Part shown: positions 54,055 through 63,890 of the stretch, one piece after another
Layout of the letters: every line of letters begins with the position of its first letter
How positions within the stretch are numbered: the first letter of the stretch is position 1
From: GWE2-42-39 sp034003625
GTDB lineage: Bacteria > Bacteroidota > Bacteroidia > Bacteroidales > Prolixibacteraceae
Assembly: GCA_034003625.1 (NCBI GenBank)
Contig: JAVEYG010000022.1
Span: 20,145-84,144 of the forward strand
DNA length: 64,000 bases
Reading direction: 5' to 3'
The notes under the pieces: model-generated
The model's database searches: none
What the model saw: the letters and a program-made list of their open reading frames with translations, nothing else
What the model was told of the DNA's origin: nothing
Translations under genes and position numbers: made by a program

Positions 54055-54230
54055 TCGGTTTGTTTTCACTATTTTGCAAATATATTGCTTTTTAGGCGGT
54101 GTTGCTTTCAACTATTTGCAATCCATAAAATTTTTCACGGATTGATTCAAAAATTGTATCCGGGAAGTATGAAACAGGCTACAATGTGTAAAAAACAGGA
54201 GCAATCCGGTATCATCAAAAATCATTCTGT

Positions 54231-54238
54231 TATATTTG
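54231..54238 (+). promoter_or_regulatory. Bacteroidota -7 box for fabG
   Basis: TATATTTG matches TAnnTTTG and ends 26 bp before the fabG ATG at 54265. It supports that start over upstream in-frame codons from 54085. A clear -33 element is not seen. Confidence 0.55.
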
Positions 54239-54264
54239 CTCAGCAAAATATAAATTCAGAACAC

Positions 54265-55011
54265 ATGAAGTTATTAGAAGGTAAAACTGCCATTGTAACC
54301 GGCGCTTCCAGAGGAATTGGAAAAGCCATCGCCCTGAAATTTGCCGAAGAAGGCTGTAATATTGCATTTACTGACTTGTTCGCCGATGACAACATGAAAG
54401 CGACCGAAGCCGAAATTGCCGCTCTGGGCGTGAAAGCAAAAGGATATGCCTCGAATGCCGCCAATTTTGAAGACACCGACCGGGTGGTAACCGAAATTGC
54501 CAACGAATTCGGGGGCATCGATGTGCTGGTGAACAATGCCGGCATCACCAAAGATACGCTGTTAATGCGGATGACCGAGGAACAATGGGATGCCGTGATC
54601 AATGTAAACCTGAAATCGGTTTTTAATTTTACAAAAGCGGCGCAGAAAACCATGCTGAAACAACGTTCGGGATCCATTATCAACATGAGTTCGGTAGTGG
54701 GCGTAAGCGGAAATGCAGGCCAGGCCAATTATTCTGCCTCGAAGGCCGGGATACTTGGGTTTACCAAGTCGGTTGCTAAAGAATTAGGTTCGCGCGGGAT
54801 CCGCAGCAACGCAATAGCCCCCGGTTTTATCATTACTGAAATGACCCATGCCATTCCGGAAGAAGCCCGCAAACAGTGGGAAGCCAATATTCCAATGAAA
54901 CGTGGCGGTTCGCCCGACGAAGTAGCGAAAGTAGCCCTTTTCCTGGCCAGCGACCTGTCTTCGTACGTTAGTGGACAGGTAATAAACGTATGTGGCGCAA
55001 TGAATACCTGA
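54265..55011 (+). CDS. fabG: 3-oxoacyl-ACP reductase FabG
   Basis: A 248-aa short-chain dehydrogenase that reduces 3-oxoacyl-ACP with NADPH in fatty-acid elongation. Rossmann motif: VTGASRGIGKAI; NNAGITKDTLLMRM; catalytic Ser in NMSSVVGVSG, Tyr and Lys in ANYSASKAG. The C-terminus ends SYVSGQVINVCGAMNT, which is typical of FabG in Bacteroidota. ATG 54265 gives the normal length; a frame-extended reading from 54085 adds 60 unlike residues. It has its own promoter and terminator, so it is expressed alone. Confidence 0.95.
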   Translation: MKLLEGKTAIVTGASRGIGKAIALKFAEEGCNIAFTDLFADDNMKATEAEIAALGVKAKGYASNAANFEDTDRVVTEIANEFGGIDVLVNNAGITKDTLLMRMTEEQWDAVINVNLKSVFNFTKAAQKTMLKQRSGSIINMSSVVGVSGNAGQANYSASKAGILGFTKSVAKELGSRGIRSNAIAPGFIITEMTHAIPEEARKQWEANIPMKRGGSPDEVAKVALFLASDLSSYVSGQVINVCGAMNT

Positions 55012-55035
55012 AAAATCTGAATAAATAAACTTCAG

Positions 55036-55070
55036 AAGCCGTCCTCTTTACGGGAACGGCTTTTTATTTT
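55036..55070 (+). terminator. Intrinsic terminator after fabG
   Basis: AAGCCGT (55036-55042) pairs with ACGGCTT (55056-55062), followed by a T-rich run to 55070. The 55071-55281 stretch after it holds no gene I can support. Confidence 0.8.
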
Positions 55071-55281
55071 GCAAGAAACAACTGCAATATGCCTTTTTCA
55101 CGTTCTCACAACCAACGGCAACGACTATTTCAAATGTGAAACTATGTTGAAGGCTAAAAAAGAAACTAATGACCATGACAAGCTGCAAATTCAGGAAACA
55201 AACAATAAAAACTTCAGAAAGAGACTTTTTTGTAAACGTCTTTTTTAGTAACTTGTATGGGCTTCGTGAAAAAGGGGATAT

Positions 55282-57189
55282 ATGAATAAAAAGGGGATTT
55301 CGTACCGTCTGAGCATTTATATTTTATCCACCACCATTATTGTTATTTCAGCCATCGTATTATTGAACTACAAGTATACGAAGCGGATGCTGATGCAACA
55401 TATTGAGGAAAGCGCCATTAACCATAGTGAACTGATCATCAATCAGATTTCCCGGCAAATAATCAGGGTGCAGGAAGTTACACGAAATGTGGCCAACCAG
55501 TCCTTTTATTACCTGGAACATAATGACCTCGAATTCTTTTTGAAAAATGTACTTGAGACCAACCCAATACTTTGCGGCATTCATGTTGATTTGAAACCTG
55601 AATTTGCAGGCCGGAAATATCAGAACAGTTATTCTGCCTTTTTAAAAGACAATACTGTTTTCAGTTCAAATGCCGGTAATGAATGTATATTCAGGCAGTA
55701 CCCTGAGCTTTACAATTATCTGGATACCATACGAAATGGTTTTTGGAGCGCCCCGTATCTGTGCAATCATACCGGAAACCAACGGGTTATATCGTATAGT
55801 TTTTCGGTAAAGATTCCCGGCAGTAATCAAATTGTAGGCAATGTATCGGGTGAAATTGCCATGAAGTACATTAACCACATAGTATCCGGAGTAAAAATAG
55901 GAGAGGAGGGGGTTTCATTTGTGATTAATAAATCAGGTTTGTTCCTGACCCATCCTGTGGAAGAATGGATCATGAAAAAAAATCTGTTCGAGCTGCCCGA
56001 CAAGATACTTCCTTTTAATGTTGGGAAACTGAAAAAAGCGATTGAAGAAGGCCAACGTGGTTCAGGCTTTGCGTACCCAGAAATGTTCAATTACCGGAAA
56101 TCATGGTTCTATTATGCGCCTATGCCATTTATCAACTGGACAATTATTATTTTAATTCCTGAAAAAGAATTGTTCCACGATCTGTGGCTGGTTTTTCGAC
56201 AAATCATCTTTATATCGCTGATCGGGATACTGCTGATATTTACTATTTCTATTTTCATTTTCCGGCGGACACTTAATCCGCTGGTCCAGATTACAAAAGA
56301 TATTCAGCATTTTATTTTTGAAGGGAAAAAAGACAATGCCAAAAAGAACGAGATCATGACCCTGGCCGAAAGTCTGGAGGAATTACAAACCCGTCACGGA
56401 CAATTTGTCCAGGAACAAAACCAGTCGAAAAAAGAAAAACGCAGGTTTGAGAAAGACATGAAATCGGCGAGAGAAATTCAGCTTAATATTATTCCATCCG
56501 GCTATCCTGCATTTCCCGGACACGATGAAATTGACCTGTATGCTGTGTTAAAACCGGCTCAAATCATAGGTGGCGACCTTTACGATTATTTTTTTATCGA
56601 TAACGATCATCTGTTGTTTGCAATTGGGGATATATCAGGAAAAGGTATTCCGGCTTCGCTGTTCATGGCTGTGGCCCATACATTGATAAAAAGCAATGCA
56701 AACGTGCTTTCTTCCAGGCATATCGTTGAACAGTTAAATAAAAAGCTGATCGTCAGGAACAGCAACCAGCATTTCCTGACGATTTTCCTCGGAATACTGG
56801 ATGTAAAAAATGGTACGATTGATTATTGCAATGCAGCCCATAATTATCCTTATCTTCTCAGGTCGGCTGGTCCGGTGGAATTATTGGGCGAAACACATGG
56901 CCTGCCGGCAGGAATTTATCCGAACAAATCGTATGGCAACAGTACGGCCCAACTACAAGCTGGCGATACAATCTTGCTTTATACCGACGGGGTCATCGAT
57001 TGCCGGGACGAAAATGACAACTCGTATGGGCAACAACGCCTTGAAGATAATTTGCAAAACCTGAATAACCTAAGTTGCTTCAAGATGGTAACCAAAATTG
57101 AAAACAGCCTTCGATTATTTAAAGGAAATACAGTACAGGCCGACGATATCAGCCTTATGGCATTAAGGTACCGGGGAAAGGATTCATAA
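55282..57189 (+). CDS. Membrane sensor with SpoIIE-type PP2C phosphatase
   Basis: A 635-aa protein. N-terminal helix (about 10-28), a periplasmic dCache-like sensor (about 35-295, with EEGVSFVINKSGLFLTHP), second helix (about 310-332: IFISLIGILLIFTISIFIF), HAMP-like linker, a short coiled coil, then a PP2C_SIG domain (about 395-630). Metal-binding acidic motifs are GGDLYDYF, GDISGKGIPASLFMA, LLYTDGVIDC and DDISLMAL. Such proteins dephosphorylate anti-sigma-factor antagonists in partner-switching pathways. No partner gene is seen near. It is followed closely by convergent clpC. Confidence 0.93.
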   Translation: MNKKGISYRLSIYILSTTIIVISAIVLLNYKYTKRMLMQHIEESAINHSELIINQISRQIIRVQEVTRNVANQSFYYLEHNDLEFFLKNVLETNPILCGIHVDLKPEFAGRKYQNSYSAFLKDNTVFSSNAGNECIFRQYPELYNYLDTIRNGFWSAPYLCNHTGNQRVISYSFSVKIPGSNQIVGNVSGEIAMKYINHIVSGVKIGEEGVSFVINKSGLFLTHPVEEWIMKKNLFELPDKILPFNVGKLKKAIEEGQRGSGFAYPEMFNYRKSWFYYAPMPFINWTIIILIPEKELFHDLWLVFRQIIFISLIGILLIFTISIFIFRRTLNPLVQITKDIQHFIFEGKKDNAKKNEIMTLAESLEELQTRHGQFVQEQNQSKKEKRRFEKDMKSAREIQLNIIPSGYPAFPGHDEIDLYAVLKPAQIIGGDLYDYFFIDNDHLLFAIGDISGKGIPASLFMAVAHTLIKSNANVLSSRHIVEQLNKKLIVRNSNQHFLTIFLGILDVKNGTIDYCNAAHNYPYLLRSAGPVELLGETHGLPAGIYPNKSYGNSTAQLQAGDTILLYTDGVIDCRDENDNSYGQQRLEDNLQNLNNLSCFKMVTKIENSLRLFKGNTVQADDISLMALRYRGKDS

Positions 57190-57215
57190 ACAAAAGAGGG
57201 GCAAATGCCCCCCTG

Positions 57216-59726
57216 TCAATCTTTTTTTACCGAACTGAGTATCTTGATTTTGATTGCTTCGTTTTTCTTGTCAAAGCCAACTGAAATGACATCACCTTCG
57301 GTAATTGATGCTTTAATGATTACCTCTGCCATTTCATCTTCCAGATATTTCTGAATAGCCCTTTTCAGAGGGCGGGCACCATATTGGGGATCGTATCCTT
57401 TTTCAGCAATATAATCCTTGGCAGCAGGCGATATTTTAAGTTTGTAATTCAGCGAAGCTACCCGGTCGTAAAGCCCCTTCAATTCAATATCAATAATTTG
57501 GTGAATGTGTTCCTTTGTCAGCGGGTTGAACATGACCACATCATCAATACGGTTCAGAAATTCAGGGGCAAAGGCTTTTTTGAGCGCCTTTTGCACAATA
57601 TATTTTGCATTTTCATTTTCTTCTTCAGCCGATTTTTGTGTCGTAAAACCAACTCCCCGGCCGAAATCGCTTAATTGGCGTGAGCCGATATTCGAGGTCA
57701 TGATAATGATCGTGTTTTTGAAATCGACATTGCGCCCCAGGCTGTCGGTCAGCCGGCCTTCATCCAATACCTGTAGCAGGATGTGGAACACATCGGGATG
57801 TGCTTTTTCTATTTCGTCGAGCAGCACCACAGAATAAGGTTTCCGGCGTACTTTCTCGGTCAACTGGCCTCCTTCTTCGTACCCTACATATCCGGGAGGG
57901 GCGCCAACCAGACGCGAAACAGAAAATTTCTCCATGTATTCGCTCATATCGATACGGATGAGCGAGTCGATACTGTCGAACAAATATTGGGCAAGCACTT
58001 TAGCCAACTGTGTTTTTCCAACCCCTGTCGGGCCTAAAAACACAAATGAACCGATTGGCTTGTTAGGGTCTTTCAATCCAGCCCGGTTTCGCTGGATTGC
58101 CTTCACAATTTTTTGAATGGCGTCGTCCTGTCCGACCACACTTCCTTTCAGTTCCCTCCCCATGTTCATCAGGCGTATCCCTTCAGCCTGGGCGATTCGG
58201 GTTACCGGAACCCCGGACATCATGGCGACGACCTCTGCAACTTTTTCTTCAGAAACGACTTCGCGATGGCTGACCAGTTCCTTTTCCCATGCTTCTTTTT
58301 CGTTATCGAGTAGTTGCATTAAGTTTTTTTCCTTGTCGCGGAAGTTGGCCGCCAATTCAAAATTCTGGCTTTTTACAGCTTTTATTTTTTCTTCGCGGGT
58401 TTTATCAATCTTTTCTTCCAGTTTCACAATACGATCAGGGACATTAATATTCGAAATGTGAACCCGTGAACCTGCTTCGTCCAGTGCATCAATCGCCTTG
58501 TCTGGCAAATAGCGGTCGGTAATATAACGTGCCGTCAGTTTTACACAGGCTTCGATGGCATCCGGCGTATAAATCACATTGTGATGGTCTTCATATCTTT
58601 CTTTTATGTTATTCAAAATTTCAATGGTTTCGTCTACAGAGGTAGGGTCTACCATGACTTTTTGGAAACGGCGCTCAAGTGCCCCGTCTTTTTCAATATG
58701 CTGCCTGTATTCATCCAGTGTGGTGGCCCCTATGCACTGAATATCTCCCCGCGCCAATGCCGGTTTTAACATATTGGCAGCATCCAGTGAACCGGTTGCC
58801 CCGCCTGCTCCGACAATGGTGTGTATTTCGTCGATAAACAAAATTACATTGCTTACTTTTGAAAGTTCGTTCAAGATGGCTTTCATCCGTTCTTCAAATT
58901 GGCCACGGTATTTTGTCCCCGCAACAATTGAGGCAATATCAAGGCTTACAACCCGCTTGTCAAACAGGACACGCGATACTTTTTTCTGGACAATACGAAT
59001 CGCCAGTCCTTCGGCAATAGCCGACTTTCCCACGCCCGGTTCTCCGATCAGGATCGGGTTATTTTTTTTTCTTCTTGATAAAATCTGGGCCAGTCGTTCA
59101 ATTTCATTCTCACGGCCAACAATCGGATCCAAACTGTTTTCTTCGGCAGCTTTGGTAATATCTATCCCAAAATTATCGAGTACCGGCGTTTCCGATTTTG
59201 TTCCGGGTGTTTTTTTAGGAGTGCTGCCAGGCTCTTTGGAAAACGATTCTTCCGAATCATCGTCATCATCCGAATAATCTGATTTTGCTTCCGGTTGCTT
59301 GTAATCTTCCATTCGCGATTTCAGTATGTAATAGTTAATATGAAATTCGCTCAGTATTCCGGCAATTTCACTTTCTTTTTCTTTCAGTATGGCAAGAAGT
59401 AAATGCCCAGTGTTGATCGTGGGGCTATTCATCGAACGGGCTTCAAGGTATACGATTTTAAGTGCTTTCTCCGCTGATTTTAACAGTTGGATCGATGCCT
59501 GCGGGTCAATTTCCTTATCTTTTCGTAATTTGTTTTCGACTGCCAATTTTACTTCTGCCAGGCTAACCCCCAGATTTGTCAGTATGTCAATGGCTATGCC
59601 TTCGCCATCGCGTAAAATCCCTAAAAATATGTGTTCCAACCCAATATATTCATTTCCCAATCGGATGGCCTCTTCCCGGCTATACGATAAAACATCTTTT
59701 ATTCTTGGTGAAAATTGTGAATCCAT
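57216..59726 (-). CDS. clpC: ATP-dependent chaperone ClpC (Clp/Hsp100)
   Basis: An 836-aa AAA+ unfoldase feeding ClpP. Two Clp_N repeats are at residues 1-140, followed by an acidic Ser/Asp/Glu-rich linker (YSDDDDDSEESF), AAA domain 1 with GEPGVGKSAIAEGLA (Walker A) and LFIDEIHTIVGAGG, a shortened middle domain with UVR-like coil (AANFRDKEKNLMQLLDN), and AAA domain 2 with GPTGVGKTQLAKVLA and VVLLDEIEKAHPDVF. The C-terminal Clp small domain is complete. It would deliver damaged proteins and regulators for degradation. The long acidic linker is longer than usual. Confidence 0.95.
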   Translation of the reverse strand: MDSQFSPRIKDVLSYSREEAIRLGNEYIGLEHIFLGILRDGEGIAIDILTNLGVSLAEVKLAVENKLRKDKEIDPQASIQLLKSAEKALKIVYLEARSMNSPTINTGHLLLAILKEKESEIAGILSEFHINYYILKSRMEDYKQPEAKSDYSDDDDDSEESFSKEPGSTPKKTPGTKSETPVLDNFGIDITKAAEENSLDPIVGRENEIERLAQILSRRKKNNPILIGEPGVGKSAIAEGLAIRIVQKKVSRVLFDKRVVSLDIASIVAGTKYRGQFEERMKAILNELSKVSNVILFIDEIHTIVGAGGATGSLDAANMLKPALARGDIQCIGATTLDEYRQHIEKDGALERRFQKVMVDPTSVDETIEILNNIKERYEDHHNVIYTPDAIEACVKLTARYITDRYLPDKAIDALDEAGSRVHISNINVPDRIVKLEEKIDKTREEKIKAVKSQNFELAANFRDKEKNLMQLLDNEKEAWEKELVSHREVVSEEKVAEVVAMMSGVPVTRIAQAEGIRLMNMGRELKGSVVGQDDAIQKIVKAIQRNRAGLKDPNKPIGSFVFLGPTGVGKTQLAKVLAQYLFDSIDSLIRIDMSEYMEKFSVSRLVGAPPGYVGYEEGGQLTEKVRRKPYSVVLLDEIEKAHPDVFHILLQVLDEGRLTDSLGRNVDFKNTIIIMTSNIGSRQLSDFGRGVGFTTQKSAEEENENAKYIVQKALKKAFAPEFLNRIDDVVMFNPLTKEHIHQIIDIELKGLYDRVASLNYKLKISPAAKDYIAEKGYDPQYGARPLKRAIQKYLEDEMAEVIIKASITEGDVISVGFDKKNEAIKIKILSSVKKD

Positions 59727-59944
59727 TCTGCGTGATATAACTTTAAAACATGATTATCTTTTAACAAAAACCATTCCGTATTGTTGAAAAACGAAAATAC
59801 CAATTTTAAAAATATGCCCTGTTCAAAATTAAGGATAATTTATCAAGACGGTTTTTAAAATATTGATTTTTTGAACATTGAATTGTTAAAATCTTATTTA
59901 TTAATAATCTCCTCAAATACACCTGAAATGCTTCATTGAACGAG

Positions 59945-59960
59945 TATTTTTGTATTTTTG
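59945..59960 (+). promoter_or_regulatory. Tandem -7 boxes upstream of gyrA
   Basis: Two overlapping-spaced copies of TATTTTTG (59945-59952 and 59953-59960), both matching TAnnTTTG, lie about 43-50 bp before the gyrA ATG. Either or both may serve as -7 elements. The 59727-59944 stretch between clpC and here is AT-rich and holds no gene. Confidence 0.6.
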
Positions 59961-60002
59961 TAGGTCAAATTTTTACGGTATAAATGATATAAAAGAAGAT
60001 AC

Positions 60003-62510
60003 ATGTCTGAAGGTGAAAAAATTATAAAAATCAATATTGAAGAGCAGATGAAAACTGCTTACATCGATTATTCGATGTCGGTAATTGTTTCCCGGGCACT
60101 TCCTGATGTGAGAGACGGTTTGAAACCTGTTCATCGGCGGGTTTTGTTCGGGATGAACGAATTAGGTATACTATCGAACAGGGCATATAAAAAATCGGCC
60201 AGGATCGTAGGGGAGGTGCTGGGCAAGTACCACCCGCATGGTGATTCTTCTGTGTATTTTACGATGGTGCGCATGGCGCAGGATTGGTCGTTGCGTTACC
60301 CATTAATTGATGGACAGGGAAACTTTGGTTCCATTGACGGGGACAGCCCTGCCGCCATGCGTTATACCGAAGCCCGTATGTCCCGGATTGCCGAAGAAAC
60401 ACTCAGTGATCTGGATAAAAATACGGTTGATTTTCAACCTAATTTTGACGAATCGCTGAAAGAACCAACCGTTTTGCCAACACGGATTCCCAATCTGCTG
60501 GTGAACGGTGCCAGTGGTATTGCGGTAGGTATGGCAACCAATATGCCGCCCCACAATTTGAGCGATACAATTGACGCCATTACTGCATACATCGACGATA
60601 AAAACATTGATATACAAAAACTTATCAATATAATAAAAGCTCCTGATTTTCCGACCGGGGGCATAATCTACGGGTACCGGGGCGTACAGGAAGCTTATGA
60701 AACCGGGCGGGGCCGGGTCTTATTGCGGGGAAAAGCCCATGTTGAAACGACAGGCAATGGCCGTGAAAAGATAATTATCACCGAAATCCCGTACATGGTC
60801 AATAAGGCGGAAATGATCATGAAAATTGCAGAACTGGTCAATGAAAAGAAAATAGAAGGGATCAGCAATGTAAATGATGAGTCGGACCGTGAGGGGATGC
60901 GCATTGTGATTGATATTAAAAAAGACGAAATATCAAATGTAGTTCTAAATAAACTCTACAAGTATACACAGCTTCAAAACAGTTTCAGCGTAAACAACAT
61001 TGCACTGGTAAAAGGACGTCCGAGGTTATTGAACCTGAAAGATTTGATTCGTTATTTCGTTGAACACCGGCACGATGTAATTGTCAGAAGGACCCAGTTT
61101 GAACTGGACCAGGCAGAGAAAAGGGCACACATCCTGGAAGGCCTGATAATTGCCAGCGATAATATCGATGAAGTGATTGCCATTATCCGTGCATCGAAAA
61201 CCCCCGACGAAGCCCGGGAAAATCTTATGGAGCGCTTTACTCTTACTGATTTGCAGGCACGTGCCATTGTCGAAATGCGCCTGCGCCAGCTAACAGGGCT
61301 TGAACAGGACAAATTGCATGCCGAATACGAAGACATCATGAAACTGATCGAACGGCTGAAGGAAATTCTTGCCAACGAAGAGTTACGGATGCAGATCATC
61401 AAGGAAGAACTTCAGGAAATAAAAGCAAAGTACGGTGATCAAAGAAGGACAGAAATTGTTCCGAATGCGGAAGAATTTAATCCGGAAGACTTTTATGCCG
61501 ATGAAGAAATGGTTATCACGATTTCGCACATGGGCTATATTAAACGTACCCCACTTACCGAATTCAAAACACAGGGAAGGGGAGGAGTTGGTTCCAAAGG
61601 TGGTACAACCCGTGACGAAGATTTTTTGGAGCATATGTTTATTGCTACCATGCACAACACCCTGCTGTTGTTTACCGAAAAAGGAAAATGTTTCTGGCTT
61701 AAAGTGTACCAGATACCCGAAGGGACCAAAACATCAAAAGGCCGGGCTATTCAAAATCTCCTGAATATCGAGCAGGATGATAAAGTGCTGGCATTTATAA
61801 ATGTGAAGACCCTTACCGATGAAGATTATATCAATAACAATTATATTATCCTATGTACCAAAAAAGGGATTATTAAAAAAACATCTCTTGAAGCTTATTC
61901 CCGTCCACGGCAAAATGGGGTGAATGCGATTACTATACGGGAAGGGGACCAGTTACTTGAGGCCCGTATGACCAACGGAAACCACGACATCATGATGGCA
62001 GTGCGTTCAGGAAAAGCAATTCGCTTTAAGGACGGCGCAGTGAGACCGATTGGCCGAACGGCTTCCGGTGTGCGTGGGATTACCCTCGGAGGGGAGTACG
62101 ATGAAGTGGTTGGCATGATTTCTGTTGAAAACGAAAGCGAAGATGTTCTTGTTGTTTCTGAAAACGGATATGGTAAGCGCTCAAGCATAGATGATTACAG
62201 GATTACCAACAGGGGAGGGAAAGGAGTTAAAACCATCAACATTACCGAAAAAACCGGGAAACTGATCGCTGTAAAGAATGTAGATGATACCAATGATTTG
62301 ATGATCATTACTCAAAACGGATTGGCAATTCGCCTTCCGGTAGCCCAGCTCCGTATTATGGGTAGGGCCGCCCAAGGGGTAAAACTTATTAACCTGAAAG
62401 ACAATGATATAATTGCATCTGTTGCGAGAGTGGTCAATAGCGATGACTCTGACACAACTTCTGAAAGTATTAATTCAGAAAATAATGAATCAAATGAAGT
62501 GGATGAATAG
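60003..62510 (+). CDS. gyrA: DNA gyrase subunit A
   Basis: An 835-aa type II topoisomerase subunit, which cuts and passes DNA with GyrB. Breakage-reunion domain: VSRALPDVRDGLKPVHRRVL and catalytic Tyr in MRYTEARM. The quinolone region reads HPHGDSSVYFTMVRMAQ: Ser82 is kept but position 86 (Asp in Bacteroides fragilis, Asp87 in E. coli) is Phe. C-terminal beta-pinwheel with a GyrA-box-like QGRGGVGSKG and an acidic tail (ENNESNEVDE). The N-terminus, start and length are normal. The Phe86 is read clearly as TTT in the DNA. Confidence 0.97.
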   Translation: MSEGEKIIKINIEEQMKTAYIDYSMSVIVSRALPDVRDGLKPVHRRVLFGMNELGILSNRAYKKSARIVGEVLGKYHPHGDSSVYFTMVRMAQDWSLRYPLIDGQGNFGSIDGDSPAAMRYTEARMSRIAEETLSDLDKNTVDFQPNFDESLKEPTVLPTRIPNLLVNGASGIAVGMATNMPPHNLSDTIDAITAYIDDKNIDIQKLINIIKAPDFPTGGIIYGYRGVQEAYETGRGRVLLRGKAHVETTGNGREKIIITEIPYMVNKAEMIMKIAELVNEKKIEGISNVNDESDREGMRIVIDIKKDEISNVVLNKLYKYTQLQNSFSVNNIALVKGRPRLLNLKDLIRYFVEHRHDVIVRRTQFELDQAEKRAHILEGLIIASDNIDEVIAIIRASKTPDEARENLMERFTLTDLQARAIVEMRLRQLTGLEQDKLHAEYEDIMKLIERLKEILANEELRMQIIKEELQEIKAKYGDQRRTEIVPNAEEFNPEDFYADEEMVITISHMGYIKRTPLTEFKTQGRGGVGSKGGTTRDEDFLEHMFIATMHNTLLLFTEKGKCFWLKVYQIPEGTKTSKGRAIQNLLNIEQDDKVLAFINVKTLTDEDYINNNYIILCTKKGIIKKTSLEAYSRPRQNGVNAITIREGDQLLEARMTNGNHDIMMAVRSGKAIRFKDGAVRPIGRTASGVRGITLGGEYDEVVGMISVENESEDVLVVSENGYGKRSSIDDYRITNRGGKGVKTINITEKTGKLIAVKNVDDTNDLMIITQNGLAIRLPVAQLRIMGRAAQGVKLINLKDNDIIASVARVVNSDDSDTTSESINSENNESNEVDE

Positions 62511-62585
62511 AAGTTTGATTGACTGATATTTGAACCGAAGTTGAAAAAAACTATTTTTGTGAAAATTATTTATAAACTATTTGTG

Positions 62586-63770
62586 ATGAAGAAAACTATT
62601 TTTTTACTAGCCTTGCTTTTTGCTTTTACCGGGATTTATGCACAAAAGGGAAAAGTTACGACAGCATTGAACTTTAAAGATACAGGAAAACTCGATAAAG
62701 CAGTTGAAGCAATTGAGGAAGCTGTTGATCCGAGCAATGAAAAAGCTGTAAGTTCCATCCCTTGGCCCAGAACGTGGGAGGTAAGAGGGGAAATCTACCA
62801 GGCTGTTTTTCAGTCGAAAGACCCAAATATCAAAAAGTTGTCAGACGACCCGCTGGGAGCTGCTTTTGAATCATACAAAAAGGCACTTGAGCTGGACGAG
62901 AAAGGAAGAAATGCAAAAAGCATTAAAATTAAACTTACTTTACTGACAGCCGATCTTACGAATCAGGCTGTTGATGCATTCAATAATGAAAATTACGAAA
63001 AAGCGCTCAACTCATTTGAACAAATACTTGAAATGGGGGCGCTTCCTGCAATGAAACCTGAAGGAAATGAACCCTCAATTGACACCGTGATCATATACAA
63101 TGCCGGCTTAGCTGCCTACAATGCCGAAAAATATGATGAAGCAATCAAATACTACAAAGAAGCTGCAAAATATAAATACAACGGAGCCCGCACACATCAG
63201 CTCGTTTCCAGCAGTTATATTTCCAAACATGATACCCTGGGAGCTTTGGAAGCCTTAAAGGAGGGATTAAAAGAATATCCTGATAACAGTGCAATCATGG
63301 TTGACCTGATCAACATCTACCTGATCCAAAACCAGAGCGATGAAGCAATGAAATATCTGGATATGGCTATTTCTCAAGATCCTGAGAATGCTACGTTTCA
63401 TTTTGCCCTTGGCACTCTTTATGATAAATTAGAGCGTTTTGAAGATTCTAAAAAATGTTACGAAAAAGCGATTGAATTAAAATCCGATTATTTTGATGCG
63501 TATTATAACCTTGGAGCATTGTTTTTCAATCGCGGTGTAAAACAGGTCGATGTAGCAAATGCGGTACCTGCTAATGAGCCGGAACGTTATGAAAAAGAAA
63601 AGGAAAAAGCCAATGTCGAATTTTTGAAAGCAATTCCGTATATGGAAAAAGCTCACGAATGCAATCCGAAAGACCGCTATACGCTGGAATCGTTGAAAGC
63701 ATTATACTATCGTCAAGGAATGGTTGACAAACAGAAAGAAGTGGAAGAAAAATTGAAGAATCTGGAATAA
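62586..63770 (+). CDS. Secreted TPR-repeat protein
   Basis: A 394-aa protein. A signal peptide (ending IYAQ) precedes several TPR units: NAGLAAYNAEKYDEAIKYYK, DSAIMVDLINIYLIQNQSDEA-type unit, TFHFALGTLYDKLERFEDSK and NLGALFFNRG. Start is ATG 62586; an upstream TTG at 62541 would add 15 residues. It follows gyrA by 75 bp in the same direction and may share its transcript. It is likely a periplasmic scaffold. Nothing links it clearly to gyrase. Confidence 0.85.
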   Translation: MKKTIFLLALLFAFTGIYAQKGKVTTALNFKDTGKLDKAVEAIEEAVDPSNEKAVSSIPWPRTWEVRGEIYQAVFQSKDPNIKKLSDDPLGAAFESYKKALELDEKGRNAKSIKIKLTLLTADLTNQAVDAFNNENYEKALNSFEQILEMGALPAMKPEGNEPSIDTVIIYNAGLAAYNAEKYDEAIKYYKEAAKYKYNGARTHQLVSSSYISKHDTLGALEALKEGLKEYPDNSAIMVDLINIYLIQNQSDEAMKYLDMAISQDPENATFHFALGTLYDKLERFEDSKKCYEKAIELKSDYFDAYYNLGALFFNRGVKQVDVANAVPANEPERYEKEKEKANVEFLKAIPYMEKAHECNPKDRYTLESLKALYYRQGMVDKQKEVEEKLKNLE

Positions 63771-63773
63771 TAT

Positions 63774-63804
63774 AAAAAAGGGAGATTTTTGTTCTCCCTT
63801 TTTT
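63774..63804. terminator. Intrinsic terminator, possibly bidirectional
   Basis: GGGAGA (63780-63785) pairs with TCTCCC (63793-63798); A-run upstream and T-run downstream make it work on both strands. It lies between the TPR gene and a convergent gene end. Confidence 0.85.
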
Positions 63805-63890
63805 CGAGATATTCAATTTTACTTAATATCAATTCTAAGACAAATGGATATATGAAAAAATTAAACACTACTCTTCCTGACTTCCACGTT

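Noticed and set aside
55144..55248. Possible 34-residue Lys-rich frame between fabG terminator and phosphatase gene
   Set aside because: Only low-complexity composition; no start signal or hydrophobic pattern.
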